Positions 24,597 through 32,115 of a stretch of 32,115 nucleotides of DNA are shown here, in pieces. Source of the stretch: Rickettsiales bacterium (GTDB taxonomy: Bacteria > Bacteroidota > Bacteroidia > Cytophagales > Cyclobacteriaceae); assembly GCA_002729235.1 (NCBI GenBank), contig PBTY01000022.1:132259-164373 (forward strand), read 5' to 3'. How positions within the stretch are numbered: position 1 is the first letter of the stretch; each line of letters opens with the position of its first letter. The notes below the pieces were generated by a model, which saw nothing but the letters and a program-made list of their open reading frames with translations, ran no database searches and was not told the origin of the DNA. The translations under genes were made by a program, and so were the position numbers.

Positions 24597-26114
24597 CTAA
24601 TTCATGAATTCAGAAAGGTTAACGATATCTCCTTGTTCTAAAAGTTCTTTATGCAACTCTTCTTGATTAGATGCTTTTATTTTTCTCAAGTCGCCATCAA
24701 TGTAATTCGGGGTAAGTTTTCTCTTGACAGTTGACTCTGAGGAATTTGCAGGATTAGAGCGATACTTTTTAATTATCGAATAAGCAATTTCATTATCACT
24801 TAATGAGGGATTTTCTAAAATGGATGATTCTAGAAGTGGGAAGTAGAAGTTTTTGGGGATATTGAAATCGTCTAATTCATTCTGAATATTTACTTGCCTG
24901 TAGTTGCTTTTGAAATCACTAACATCATCAGGCAACAACATGTCACTGGCTTTACTAATGTTAAGATTCCTATCTCTTATGTTTTTAAACATCGGCTCAT
25001 CTAGCCACATCATTTCAGCAACAACTTTGTTAATGATTTCAATAGTTATTGATTTCTTATTAATCGAAAAAGCCCATTTTTGGGAAGAGACAAATAGTTT
25101 TATGGCTCGATCAATAATTCCTTGTGAGTGAAAATAGAAGATATCAGCCCAATTAATATTTGTGTTAGCTAATTCATCAGTGTATTGATACTTGAATAAA
25201 TGTTTGATGATCATTGACCATTCAACATCATGTGGTAGTTTATCCCACTTCAAGCCAGCGCCTGCAGTAAATCTTCTACGTAATCTCTGTTTTTCAGAAA
25301 ATAGCTCTAGTGCTTCGGGCGTCCCTACAATAAGTATTGGTATGTGCAAAGTATTGTCAAGGTGTAAAAAGAAGTTCAACATTGTATCTGAACCACCACT
25401 TTTGGTTTGGTTAAGGTGTTGAATTTCATCCACAATAAGAGTTCCTACACGGTGTGCAATCACGAGCTTTGACATTGCTATTACACGATCACTTGCATTA
25501 TCTCTTGGTATGCAATATTCTTGCTCATAGCATGTCCCCAAGATATTGTCTACTTCAATGAAGAAATATCTGCATAGATCTTTTAGAGATCCGTCTTTAG
25601 GGCATTCAATTTTGATGATTGGAATTTGAATAAATGTTTCTACAGTGGTAGTATGTCTGATCGCTTTTTTGAATAGTGCACAAGCTACGTTTATGCTGGT
25701 TGTTTTGCCAATCCCTGAGATACCGACCAAAAGAGAACTCTTAGAGAAGGTAGATTGGTAGTTGTCCTTGAAAAGGGTTTTGAAGTCCTGTCTTAGATTT
25801 GACTTTATTGGATTCTCTATTGGGTTTCGAAGCTTGTAGCTTGCGTTGATTGATGAATGGATTAGTTCATAAACCTGATATAATCGCCTATTAGGAACTA
25901 AAAATTTATCAATCATTTCATCCAGAAAATGAGGCCGAATATCTCTTTCTATTTCTAATATCTCGGCTCGAGTACGTGGTGTTTGATCAATTAATATTTT
26001 AAAGAACTCTTGTGGACTCAGAAAATCAAATAGGTTTTCTAATAAAGGGTTTCCGATATGAGATGGATCCTTTGGTGTCCTTTGAATCGCATCAACAATT
26101 TGATCACTATTCAT
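24597..26114 (-). CDS. tnsC: TnsC AAA+ ATPase, transposition regulator
   Basis: This 505-residue protein has Walker A at 131-139 (GISGIGKTT) and Walker B at 226-230 (LIVDE, followed by IQHL), then an arginine-rich sensor region (RLRRRFTAG). E. coli TnsC is 555 residues. TnsC forms ATP-dependent rings on target DNA, links the target selectors (TnsD or TnsE) to the TnsAB transposase and gives target immunity. The flanking N- and C-terminal extensions fit the TnsA/TnsB and TnsD contact regions. It overlaps the end of tnsB by 8 nt and is followed by tnsD after 1 nt, so the operon is tightly coupled. Confidence 0.93.
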   Translation of the reverse strand: MNSDQIVDAIQRTPKDPSHIGNPLLENLFDFLSPQEFFKILIDQTPRTRAEILEIERDIRPHFLDEMIDKFLVPNRRLYQVYELIHSSINASYKLRNPIENPIKSNLRQDFKTLFKDNYQSTFSKSSLLVGISGIGKTTSINVACALFKKAIRHTTTVETFIQIPIIKIECPKDGSLKDLCRYFFIEVDNILGTCYEQEYCIPRDNASDRVIAMSKLVIAHRVGTLIVDEIQHLNQTKSGGSDTMLNFFLHLDNTLHIPILIVGTPEALELFSEKQRLRRRFTAGAGLKWDKLPHDVEWSMIIKHLFKYQYTDELANTNINWADIFYFHSQGIIDRAIKLFVSSQKWAFSINKKSITIEIINKVVAEMMWLDEPMFKNIRDRNLNISKASDMLLPDDVSDFKSNYRQVNIQNELDDFNIPKNFYFPLLESSILENPSLSDNEIAYSIIKKYRSNPANSSESTVKRKLTPNYIDGDLRKIKASNQEELHKELLEQGDIVNLSEFMN

Positions 26115-28194
26115 CGCCCATCAATTGATCAATAAAATCTAAGAAATCAGGCTGGTCAAGATTAGTGGATGTCATCTTAATTACTTTGGTTTCTTTCTTG
26201 TCGTTGTCAGGGTTTGCAGCGTCCATCCTTCTTTGGCGTTCCAACTCTTTGTCTTGTTCTCTATTTTTCTTTACTGTTTTTGATTGAGGTGAAGAGCTGA
26301 TCTTCTTCGCCTTCTTTTTTCTAATATTTTCTGAGGACTCCAAGAAATGAATTGCTGCTAAGGTTTCAGAGTCTTTTGCCTCAGATATTTTAGATTTTTG
26401 AGTTGTAATAAATGACTTTATATCCCAAATGGTTTTGTTCTTGAATAAGCCGCTTTTCTCCAGATTTAAGTCACATGGGATAATCTCTTTTTCGTTAATA
26501 ATGAAGAGTTGATTAAGATTGTAGGGCTCGTATGAGGCATCTAACTTTGTGGTTTTCCTTTGGGTTTTTAGTTGAACATCTCTCAAAGGATGATCTTTTG
26601 GTAGTTTATACCACACATTGTTAAACTTAATCCCGTTCTTTGTAAGGTTCACGTTCTCTCTAGGAAGCATCAGAGTCCGCAAATTCCTGATTTTATTTGA
26701 TCTAAGTTTTCCAGATTTATTTAGTATTCCCCAATTGAATACTTCAGAGGGTGTCGGGACATATAAACCATCTTTTGGCATTTCATGGTCTAAAGGGTAG
26801 TTTTTTAATAATCTGCTGTTGTTATGTCTTACAATAGCCATTACAAGAATTGCAAGATATTCTCTCATGGTAAAGGTACCATAGGCTCGAGCTTTGGTGG
26901 CGCCTCTTCGACCGTCATCTTTATCCTTAATTCCAATATTTTCTTCTGACCCCCTAAGTTCTGTGTGGACTAAATCTATAAGTTTCTCAACCAACCCCTT
27001 TAATTCTGGTCTATACGACTCTTTATTCTCTATTTGGATCCCGAGACTTTGAACTAAGTTGTTTGAATTTCGGCTTATAAATTCTGGTCCTCTATCAGTA
27101 ACGATGCTATTAGGAATATATTCGCAAGGCCAGTCCTCAGATGATAGTTCGAAGCTTTCAATACTGTCAAGAAGAGATTTTTTGAAGAATTCGTCTTTAT
27201 TACTAAAACTACAATACAGAGCTTCCATTGCTTGCACGTAGGAAGGACTCTCAAGGGTGACATGAACGCCCAAGACCATTGCGCTATAAACATCACAAAC
27301 AAAATACACTGTTGGACAGCCAATAGGAGACTCATCTATTTCGGAGATTAATTCTACATCAGATGGAGTTGAATCAATTTGAGATATACCAGGGCCGTTA
27401 ACTGAACTGTAAGAGGAGCCTTCGTTAATTCTAAAGTCCTTATCAAAGTTAATATCTCCGTGTTTGGCTTTCAGTCTGGCTTCTGAACTAAGGTCTAATT
27501 CACCCCAGTAAATAAACTGTTTAAGAGAAGGCACCTTAGATAGATTTTTGCTTTTCCACTCTTTAGGGAAATTCTTTCTTATAAAATTGTTGTAAGCGGT
27601 CCTCTTTGAAGCTTGTTTGACTTTTAGGTACCATCTTTTATATCCTTTTTTTATCTTTAACTTGGTCGCATTATCAAGAATAATAGACTTTCGATTATCA
27701 GTTCTTTGTCTCCCGTTTATTAGAGTAAGTTGCTTTTGTTTTCCTTTACCACCGGAGTTATGGTAATTAGAAATCAAGCTCAATTTTGTCTTTCCGTTTA
27801 CCCAGTACTTAATTGCCAACCTTCTCACTGTTTGTCTTGAGCAATTATGTAGTTCTCCTAATTCTCTACACTTCTTATTAAAATGTTTTCTATCAAAAAC
27901 TATTGGCTCTTCGTTGATAAAATCAGTAATTAATGCCCAATCATTCTCAAGTTTGATTTTGGTTTTTGGTGTCAAATTATCAATTGGTACATAATCATCA
28001 GTATAGTTTAAATGGACTACTTCTGATCTTTTTAACAGAGCCCTAAATTCAGATAATTCCAATTCTTCGGGAAAACAGTTGTCATTGTACCTTGTTTCGA
28101 TCCATATTAGTAAATCAATTTCTTGATCGATGTAGAGGATCCGATAATGTTTATTGTTATGCGACCAAATTTGATTTATCAATATATCTAACAT
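26107..28194 (-). CDS. tnsB: TnsB DDE transposase
   Basis: This 695-residue protein is close to the 702 of E. coli TnsB. The retroviral-integrase-type core carries D274 (GISQIDST), D367 (IVTDRGPEF) and E403 (KGLVEKL), in line with D273/D361/E396 of Tn7. The N-terminal half holds the helical DNA-binding domains (HNCSRQTVRRLAIKYW), which should bind the repeated 18-bp sites at both ends. The C-terminus is lysine-rich (KKKAKKISSSPQSK) and ends with a short acidic tail (FLDFIDQLMGDE), comparable to the TnsC-contacting tail of TnsB. The start lies inside tnsA (38-nt overlap). Confidence 0.94.
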   Translation of the reverse strand: MLDILINQIWSHNNKHYRILYIDQEIDLLIWIETRYNDNCFPEELELSEFRALLKRSEVVHLNYTDDYVPIDNLTPKTKIKLENDWALITDFINEEPIVFDRKHFNKKCRELGELHNCSRQTVRRLAIKYWVNGKTKLSLISNYHNSGGKGKQKQLTLINGRQRTDNRKSIILDNATKLKIKKGYKRWYLKVKQASKRTAYNNFIRKNFPKEWKSKNLSKVPSLKQFIYWGELDLSSEARLKAKHGDINFDKDFRINEGSSYSSVNGPGISQIDSTPSDVELISEIDESPIGCPTVYFVCDVYSAMVLGVHVTLESPSYVQAMEALYCSFSNKDEFFKKSLLDSIESFELSSEDWPCEYIPNSIVTDRGPEFISRNSNNLVQSLGIQIENKESYRPELKGLVEKLIDLVHTELRGSEENIGIKDKDDGRRGATKARAYGTFTMREYLAILVMAIVRHNNSRLLKNYPLDHEMPKDGLYVPTPSEVFNWGILNKSGKLRSNKIRNLRTLMLPRENVNLTKNGIKFNNVWYKLPKDHPLRDVQLKTQRKTTKLDASYEPYNLNQLFIINEKEIIPCDLNLEKSGLFKNKTIWDIKSFITTQKSKISEAKDSETLAAIHFLESSENIRKKKAKKISSSPQSKTVKKNREQDKELERQRRMDAANPDNDKKETKVIKMTSTNLDQPDFLDFIDQLMGDE

Positions 28195-29005
28195 TATCAG
28201 ATAGTTTAATTGAACTTAACAGAACTTCATTTGAGAAAATATTCATTCTCAAATCAGCATTTATTATTCTCCGGGCTATTAATATTTTAAAGATTCTTAA
28301 AGACATACCTTCTTCAAAGTTCAGCTTTTTATCAGCGGTTTTCATAAATGAAACTATCCCTAATTGACCAAAATCTTGGAATGACGTGTGAAGGAAATTA
28401 TATAACAACTGAATAGGTTCTATTGAGATGTCACCACTCACGAATAAGTTAATCGATTCATAAATATCTCGGTAGTTTGATAACCAAATAGGTTCATGAG
28501 GAATGTCTAATTCAGTCATTATATGCCATTCTATACCTTTTCTTTGCCAATAGATTTTTTCTATTTGGAATAACTCAAGCTGGCGTGAATCAATATTGCC
28601 TAATGGCTTGAAAGTAACTATTCTAGATGAGCCTGATTTAAAATCAATCCAGAAATCGCTGGTAAGAATGTGCTGCGAGTTTTTAAATTTTGGGTATTTG
28701 ATTCCAAGTTCCTCGGAAATTGAGTGTGCAAGATCAGTATCTAAGAGTGGATACTGTTCTCGGATATCTGATATTTGAGGATTTAAGTCAAAAACGATAA
28801 ACAGAAGCTTCTCGTAGTTTGAAAGAAGGTGATGAGTTCTTTTGGTTTTGAGTCCTTTCAGTTTAAACCCATTACCTAGGCTTTTCTCTCTTCTTTTAGA
28901 GGAATCGTGACTTTCTCCAACTTTATACCAGGGGATATAGTCTTTGCCTGAACCTAACCCCCTTTTTTCTGTGATTTTTCGCTGATAACTGACGTGTCTT
29001 CCCAC
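28157..29005 (-). CDS. tnsA: TnsA endonuclease subunit of the transposase
   Basis: This protein has 282 residues (E. coli TnsA: 273). The restriction-enzyme-like core residues are E65 (SNYEKLLF), D117 (LTSDFWIDF) and K133 (VTFKPL), against E63/D114/K132 of Tn7. The QYPLLD segment and a GRHVSYQRK-type N-terminus also fit. TnsA cuts the 5' ends of the transposon, making cut-and-paste rather than replicative transposition possible. The GTG start is fixed because an in-frame TAA directly precedes it. It is the first gene of the tns operon, 107 nt from the transposon end nearest glmS. Confidence 0.93.
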   Translation of the reverse strand: MGRHVSYQRKITEKRGLGSGKDYIPWYKVGESHDSSKRREKSLGNGFKLKGLKTKRTHHLLSNYEKLLFIVFDLNPQISDIREQYPLLDTDLAHSISEELGIKYPKFKNSQHILTSDFWIDFKSGSSRIVTFKPLGNIDSRQLELFQIEKIYWQRKGIEWHIMTELDIPHEPIWLSNYRDIYESINLFVSGDISIEPIQLLYNFLHTSFQDFGQLGIVSFMKTADKKLNFEEGMSLRIFKILIARRIINADLRMNIFSNEVLLSSIKLSDNVRYIDKSNLVA

Positions 29006-29026
29006 TTATCCCGTAATAGTTTGTTT

Positions 29027-29054
29027 AATATAGGGATAAATTAATTCGGTTCAA
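29027..29054 (-). promoter_or_regulatory. Candidate tnsA promoter overlapping the innermost TnsB-site motif
   Basis: On the minus strand TTGAAC (29054-29049) and TATATT (29032-29027) are 16 nt apart, 22 nt before the tnsA GTG. The upstream box lies inside the innermost right-end repeat, so TnsB binding could repress its own operon. Bacteroidota promoters differ from the sigma-70 model, so the box assignment is tentative. Confidence 0.35.
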
Positions 29055-29112
29055 ACTTTTTTGGTCATGTTCAAATTTTTTTGGTCACGTTCAAACTTTT
29101 TTGGTTAATGAC
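29049..29112. repeat. Right transposon end with three evenly phased TnsB-site-like motifs
   Basis: Three direct copies of GTTCAAACTTTTTTGGTC (29049-29066, 29069-29086 with one change, 29089-29106) repeat exactly every 20 bp, followed by the terminal GGTTAATGAC. They are inverted relative to the left-end copies. The dense right end against the dispersed left end is the Tn7 arrangement. Confidence 0.9.
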
Positions 29113-29118
29113 ACACTT
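29113..29118. repeat. Target-site repeat ACACTT, right copy
   Basis: It directly follows GGTTAATGAC and matches 1223-1228. Eighteen nucleotides separate it from the last base of the glmS stop codon, close to the usual Tn7 insertion point. Confidence 0.8.
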
Positions 29119-29136
29119 TCTATCTAATACTGTATT

Positions 29137-29175
29137 TTATTCCACAGTAACAGATTTTGCTAGGTTACGTGGCTG
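29137..29175. other. Probable TnsD recognition region of attTn7 (end of glmS)
   Basis: The segment encodes the conserved GlmS end QPRNLAKSVTVE. In Tn7 the TnsD footprint lies in this part of glmS, a few helical turns from the insertion point. Assigned by analogy; the exact borders are not visible. Confidence 0.5.
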
Positions 29176-30975
29176 ATCTACGTTAGCTCCACGCATTACT
29201 GCAATATGATAGGAAAGCAATTGAAGTGGAATGACCGATACCAATGGCATTAATGCTTCATGAGTAGAAGGTACTTCTATGGTGAAGTCTGCCATCTTTG
29301 GTATTAACACATCACCTTCCGTTACTACGGCAATTACTTTTCCTTTTCTGGATTTTACTTCTTGTATGTTCGAGACAATCTTGTCATATGAGCTATCTCT
29401 AGTAGCGATAAATACCACAGGCATATTCTCATCTATCAAGGCTATTGGTCCGTGTTTCATTTCCGCTGCAGGATAACCTTCAGCATGTATGTAGGAGATT
29501 TCCTTCAGTTTCAGAGCTCCTTCCAAAGCAACAGGGAAGTTATATCCTCTACCCAGATATAAGAAGTTCTTAGCATCTTTGAAGAGCGCAGAAATCTCTT
29601 TTACGGTTTTGTCGGTTTCCAAGGCTTTGGCCACTTTACCCGGTATATTCTCCAGGTCAACCAAAAGCTCTCTGTATTTAGAGTCTGATAAAGTACCTTT
29701 CTTAGACGCAATTCTCAGTGCAATCATCGTCAGAACTGTCAACTGAGCAGTGAAAGCTTTGGTTGAGGCAACCCCAATTTCTGGCCCAGCATGCAAGTAA
29801 GCTCCTTCGTGAGTTACTCTGGAAATGGAAGAACCTACTGTGTTTACAACTCCAAAAACGAATGCACCTTTTGATTTAGCTAACTCGATGGCAGCAAGAG
29901 TATCCGCTGTTTCTCCGGATTGAGAAATCGCAAAAAGGATATCACCTTCGTTGATGATTGGGTTTCTATATCGGAATTCGGAAGCGTATTCTACTTCTAC
30001 AGGAATTCTACATAGATCTTCAAAAATATATTCAGCAACCAGTCCCGCATGCCATGAAGTTCCACAAGCTACAATAGTGATTTTCTTAGCGTTGGTGATC
30101 ATCTCCGCATATTCACGGATTCCACCAAGAGTTAATAATCCTTCGTTGGCATTCAACCTTCCACGCATACAGTCTGCAATGGAATTTGGCTGCTCCATGA
30201 TTTCTTTCAGCATAAAGTGATCATAACCACTTTTTTCTATTGCTTCTAGCTTAAGATCAAGCTTATGGATTTCAGCTTCTTGAGGAACGTCTTTGGTGTC
30301 AACTATTTCCAGGTTATCTCGGGTAATGATCGCTATTTGCTCATCGTTTAGATAAACCACCTCATTCGTATATTCTACAATTGGAGTAGCATCAGAAGCA
30401 ATGTAATACTCTCCTTGACCAAGTCCAATCACCATTGGGCTGCCTTTTCTGGCAGCAATTAACTTGTCTGGCTCATCCACTGACATGATCACAATAGCAT
30501 ACGCCCCTACGACTTTTGTTAGAGCCACCCGAACAGCATCCTCCAAACCCAGATTGAGTGTTTTTTTGATGTCTTCAATAAATGTAATGAAAACTTCAGT
30601 ATCCGTATCACTTCTGAACTCATAGCCTTTCTCGGTTAGTTCAGTTTTCAGAGCACCATAATTTTCAATAATCCCATTATGGATAATGGCTAATTTTTGA
30701 TCATGACTATAGTGTGGATGCGCATTGCGATCGTTTGGCTCGCCATGAGTAGCCCAACGAGTGTGCCCAATACCGATGGTTCCATTGAAAATGTTTGTCT
30801 CTGTGAATTTTTCTAACTCAGAGACTTTTCCTTTTTTTTTGAAAATATCAAGGTTGTCAGATTCAAGAAGTGCTACTCCCGCACTATCATATCCTCTATA
30901 TTCTAGTCTTTTGAGTCCTTTGATAAGAATTGGAAATGCAGGTTTATCTCCAATGTATCCAACGATTCCACACAT
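29137..30975 (-). CDS. glmS: Glutamine-fructose-6-phosphate aminotransferase (isomerising)
   Basis: This 612-residue protein is full length. Met is followed by the catalytic Cys2 (MCGIVGYIG) of the N-terminal glutaminase, with GIGHTRWATHG and the HNGIIENY motif further on. Two SIS isomerase domains follow (ISQSGETADT, GRGYNFPVALEGALKLKEISYIHAEGYPAAEMKHGP), then the invariant tail DQPRNLAKSVTVE. It makes glucosamine-6-phosphate in the cytoplasm, the first step towards UDP-GlcNAc for peptidoglycan and lipid A. It starts 6 nt after the DUF4270 gene and is probably co-transcribed with it. The transposon lies just past its stop and leaves the coding sequence intact. Confidence 0.97.
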   Translation of the reverse strand: MCGIVGYIGDKPAFPILIKGLKRLEYRGYDSAGVALLESDNLDIFKKKGKVSELEKFTETNIFNGTIGIGHTRWATHGEPNDRNAHPHYSHDQKLAIIHNGIIENYGALKTELTEKGYEFRSDTDTEVFITFIEDIKKTLNLGLEDAVRVALTKVVGAYAIVIMSVDEPDKLIAARKGSPMVIGLGQGEYYIASDATPIVEYTNEVVYLNDEQIAIITRDNLEIVDTKDVPQEAEIHKLDLKLEAIEKSGYDHFMLKEIMEQPNSIADCMRGRLNANEGLLTLGGIREYAEMITNAKKITIVACGTSWHAGLVAEYIFEDLCRIPVEVEYASEFRYRNPIINEGDILFAISQSGETADTLAAIELAKSKGAFVFGVVNTVGSSISRVTHEGAYLHAGPEIGVASTKAFTAQLTVLTMIALRIASKKGTLSDSKYRELLVDLENIPGKVAKALETDKTVKEISALFKDAKNFLYLGRGYNFPVALEGALKLKEISYIHAEGYPAAEMKHGPIALIDENMPVVFIATRDSSYDKIVSNIQEVKSRKGKVIAVVTEGDVLIPKMADFTIEVPSTHEALMPLVSVIPLQLLSYHIAVMRGANVDQPRNLAKSVTVE

Positions 30976-30981
30976 AAGATC

Positions 30982-32115
30982 TTATTCCTTTGGTATTGTG
31001 TAATACAATGTAAGTTTGGTTTCAGAACCAATCAGCTTCGTTTGATTTAAACTCGATGAAGCCCCACTAAAAATAACCACTTCCTCAGTTAAATAGTCCT
31101 CTTTATCCAGATAGTTATTAAGTAAACTTTCCGTGAACAAAGTGACATTGACAGGGGCGTAATCCAAAGAGTCGGAATAGATCGAAGTAGCACTTGTTGG
31201 AGTGAAATTCGGATTGTTGAAATTGGTGTATGATGCGTCGGATAAAATAATGTTATTAATTATATCGTTTCTGTCTAGCAATCCTGGTCCGTTAATTTTA
31301 CCATTATCCTTAATAAATAAGAACTGCAAAACATTAAATGGGTCTACGTAAGAAGGATCGTTTTCAGCACTCATATTACTTAGAACAGCACTATTAACAG
31401 TTATTTCCTCATTGCTTTCAATAAACTCAAGTAAAGGGGTCAAACCCACTTTGGCATAAACTCCTGACATCACATCAACGTACGCAAAACCTCCAGCATT
31501 AGAACTGACCTGATATTCTTCAGTCAGATCACTAAGAAGAGAAGAAGATCTATCTCGACTAATATGACTGTAATGTTTGGTGTCAAAGGTGAACTTATAA
31601 TAGTACGTAGTATCCAAATTATCATCAATCATTTCCAGATAGATACCTGTGGTGTCATTTTGGAGATCAATAGAGTATAAACCACTATTGTTGATTCCAG
31701 GTGAAAAGACCAGTGGTTTTCTGAAATAATCATTACCTGTCAGCGAATCTCGAGATTCTGAATCTTCATTGGAGCGAAGTAATAACTGGTAATGAAAATT
31801 TGTAAAATTCTCTCCTAAATCAAAACTAATAGTTGAATCAGGCTCACTTGAACTCACCTGAAACGTATAGGTATCAGTAGCCATTGGCTCTTGGGTAAAA
31901 GGAACCATTCTATCTGCTAGATAGATCGCATCAAAGAAAAGACTATCTTCTGCCTCATGAATATTCACTACGTCATCAATGACATTGTTGTCTTGTCTGA
32001 AATTATTTACACTAAGGACAACATACGCTCGCACCTGTAAGTTTTCGGACTCTGGTAGATGTCCTCCTGAAGCTCTGTATCTATTATAAGATGTGGCCGT
32101 CACTTTCCCAGTAAC
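30982..32115 (-). CDS. DUF4270-type envelope protein (5' end outside window)
   Basis: The frame is open to the window edge, so the N-terminus, including any lipoprotein signal, is missing; the GTG at 32103 is internal (VTGKV precedes TATSYNR). The visible 377 residues are beta-rich and fit the DUF4270 family of Bacteroidota: YRASGGHLPESENLQVRAYVVL, then FAYVDVMSGVYAKVGLTPLLEFI, ending KLIGSETKLTLYYTIPKE. Function is unknown; members are predicted outer-membrane lipoproteins often found beside glmS. The 6-nt gap to glmS suggests one operon. Confidence 0.75.
   Translation of the reverse strand, partial: VTGKVTATSYNRYRASGGHLPESENLQVRAYVVLSVNNFRQDNNVIDDVVNIHEAEDSLFFDAIYLADRMVPFTQEPMATDTYTFQVSSSEPDSTISFDLGENFTNFHYQLLLRSNEDSESRDSLTGNDYFRKPLVFSPGINNSGLYSIDLQNDTTGIYLEMIDDNLDTTYYYKFTFDTKHYSHISRDRSSSLLSDLTEEYQVSSNAGGFAYVDVMSGVYAKVGLTPLLEFIESNEEITVNSAVLSNMSAENDPSYVDPFNVLQFLFIKDNGKINGPGLLDRNDIINNIILSDASYTNFNNPNFTPTSATSIYSDSLDYAPVNVTLFTESLLNNYLDKEDYLTEEVVIFSGASSSLNQTKLIGSETKLTLYYTIPKE

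Larger units (their letters stand above)
1229..29112. mobile_element. Complete Tn7-like transposon inserted at attTn7 downstream of glmS (about 27.9 kb)
   Basis: The element is bounded by inverted terminal bases (GTCGTTAACC at left, GGTTAATGAC at right) and by a direct repeat ACACTT on the outer sides. Each end holds three copies of an 18-bp motif in inverted orientation relative to the other end, as expected for TnsB-binding sites. The operon tnsABCDE starts from the end nearest glmS, the same layout and orientation as in Tn7, and the insertion lies 18-24 nt past the glmS stop codon. Cargo comprises an envelope/exoprotein block and a defence-like block. All five transposition genes are intact, so the element may be active. 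No nested insertion sequence was recognised. Confidence 0.93.

Noticed and set aside
21200-29005. CRISPR-associated transposon (CAST)
   Set aside because: TniQ/TnsC/TnsB are present, but no Cas12k, Cascade gene or repeat-spacer array is seen; a long TnsD and a TnsE-like protein together with glmS insertion point to the classical Tn7 pathways.

Overview
The window reads as a low-GC Bacteroidota chromosome, most likely a Cytophagales-type marine or environmental bacterium. The basis is several type IX secretion (T9SS) sorting domains, a gliding-motility-associated C-terminal domain, a DUF4270 lipoprotein gene next to glmS, and few Shine-Dalgarno sequences. Genus and species cannot be told from the sequence.

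The main result is a complete Tn7-like transposon of about 27.9 kb (1229..29112) in the classical attTn7 position just downstream of glmS. Both ends are present. They carry inverted arrays of an 18-bp motif (GACCAAAAAAGTTTGAAC and variants), three copies per end, that look like TnsB-binding sites. The outermost bases, GTCRTTAACC, are inverted at the two ends. A 6-bp direct repeat ACACTT flanks the element, and the copy beside glmS lies 18 nt past the stop codon. Host DNA lies on both sides: on the left a PQQ-dehydrogenase fragment and a START-domain gene (1..1193), on the right glmS and a partial DUF4270 gene (29137..32115).

Inside the element are three blocks. (A) 1502..13627, all on the minus strand, is an envelope and exoprotein cargo: a transglutaminase-like lipoprotein, an S74-chaperone protein with a T9SS sorting domain, a metzincin protease, a small outer-membrane beta-barrel candidate, a trypsin-like protease, a small lipoprotein, an O-antigen-ligase-like/TPR membrane protein and a large Ig-repeat T9SS protein. 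A 22-codon relic of another T9SS sorting domain lies between two of these genes. (B) 14074..20844 is a defence-like block: a large N6-adenine methylase translationally coupled to a small PD-(D/E)XK nuclease candidate, a convergent NucS-like nuclease, a divergent pair formed by an XRE regulator and a small protein around an 18-bp palindrome, and a small membrane protein. (C) 21200..29005 on the minus strand is a compact tnsA-tnsB-tnsC-tnsD-tnsE operon. Key residues of TnsA, TnsB, TnsC and TnsD are visible, and the fifth protein matches TnsE in position, length and C-terminal motifs.

Inferred working: TnsD reads the conserved end of glmS for chromosomal insertion, TnsE would offer the second route towards replicating or mobile DNA, TnsABC cut and join, and the cargo gives the host surface/secreted proteins and DNA defence. 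No CRISPR array, Cas gene, rRNA or tRNA was seen.
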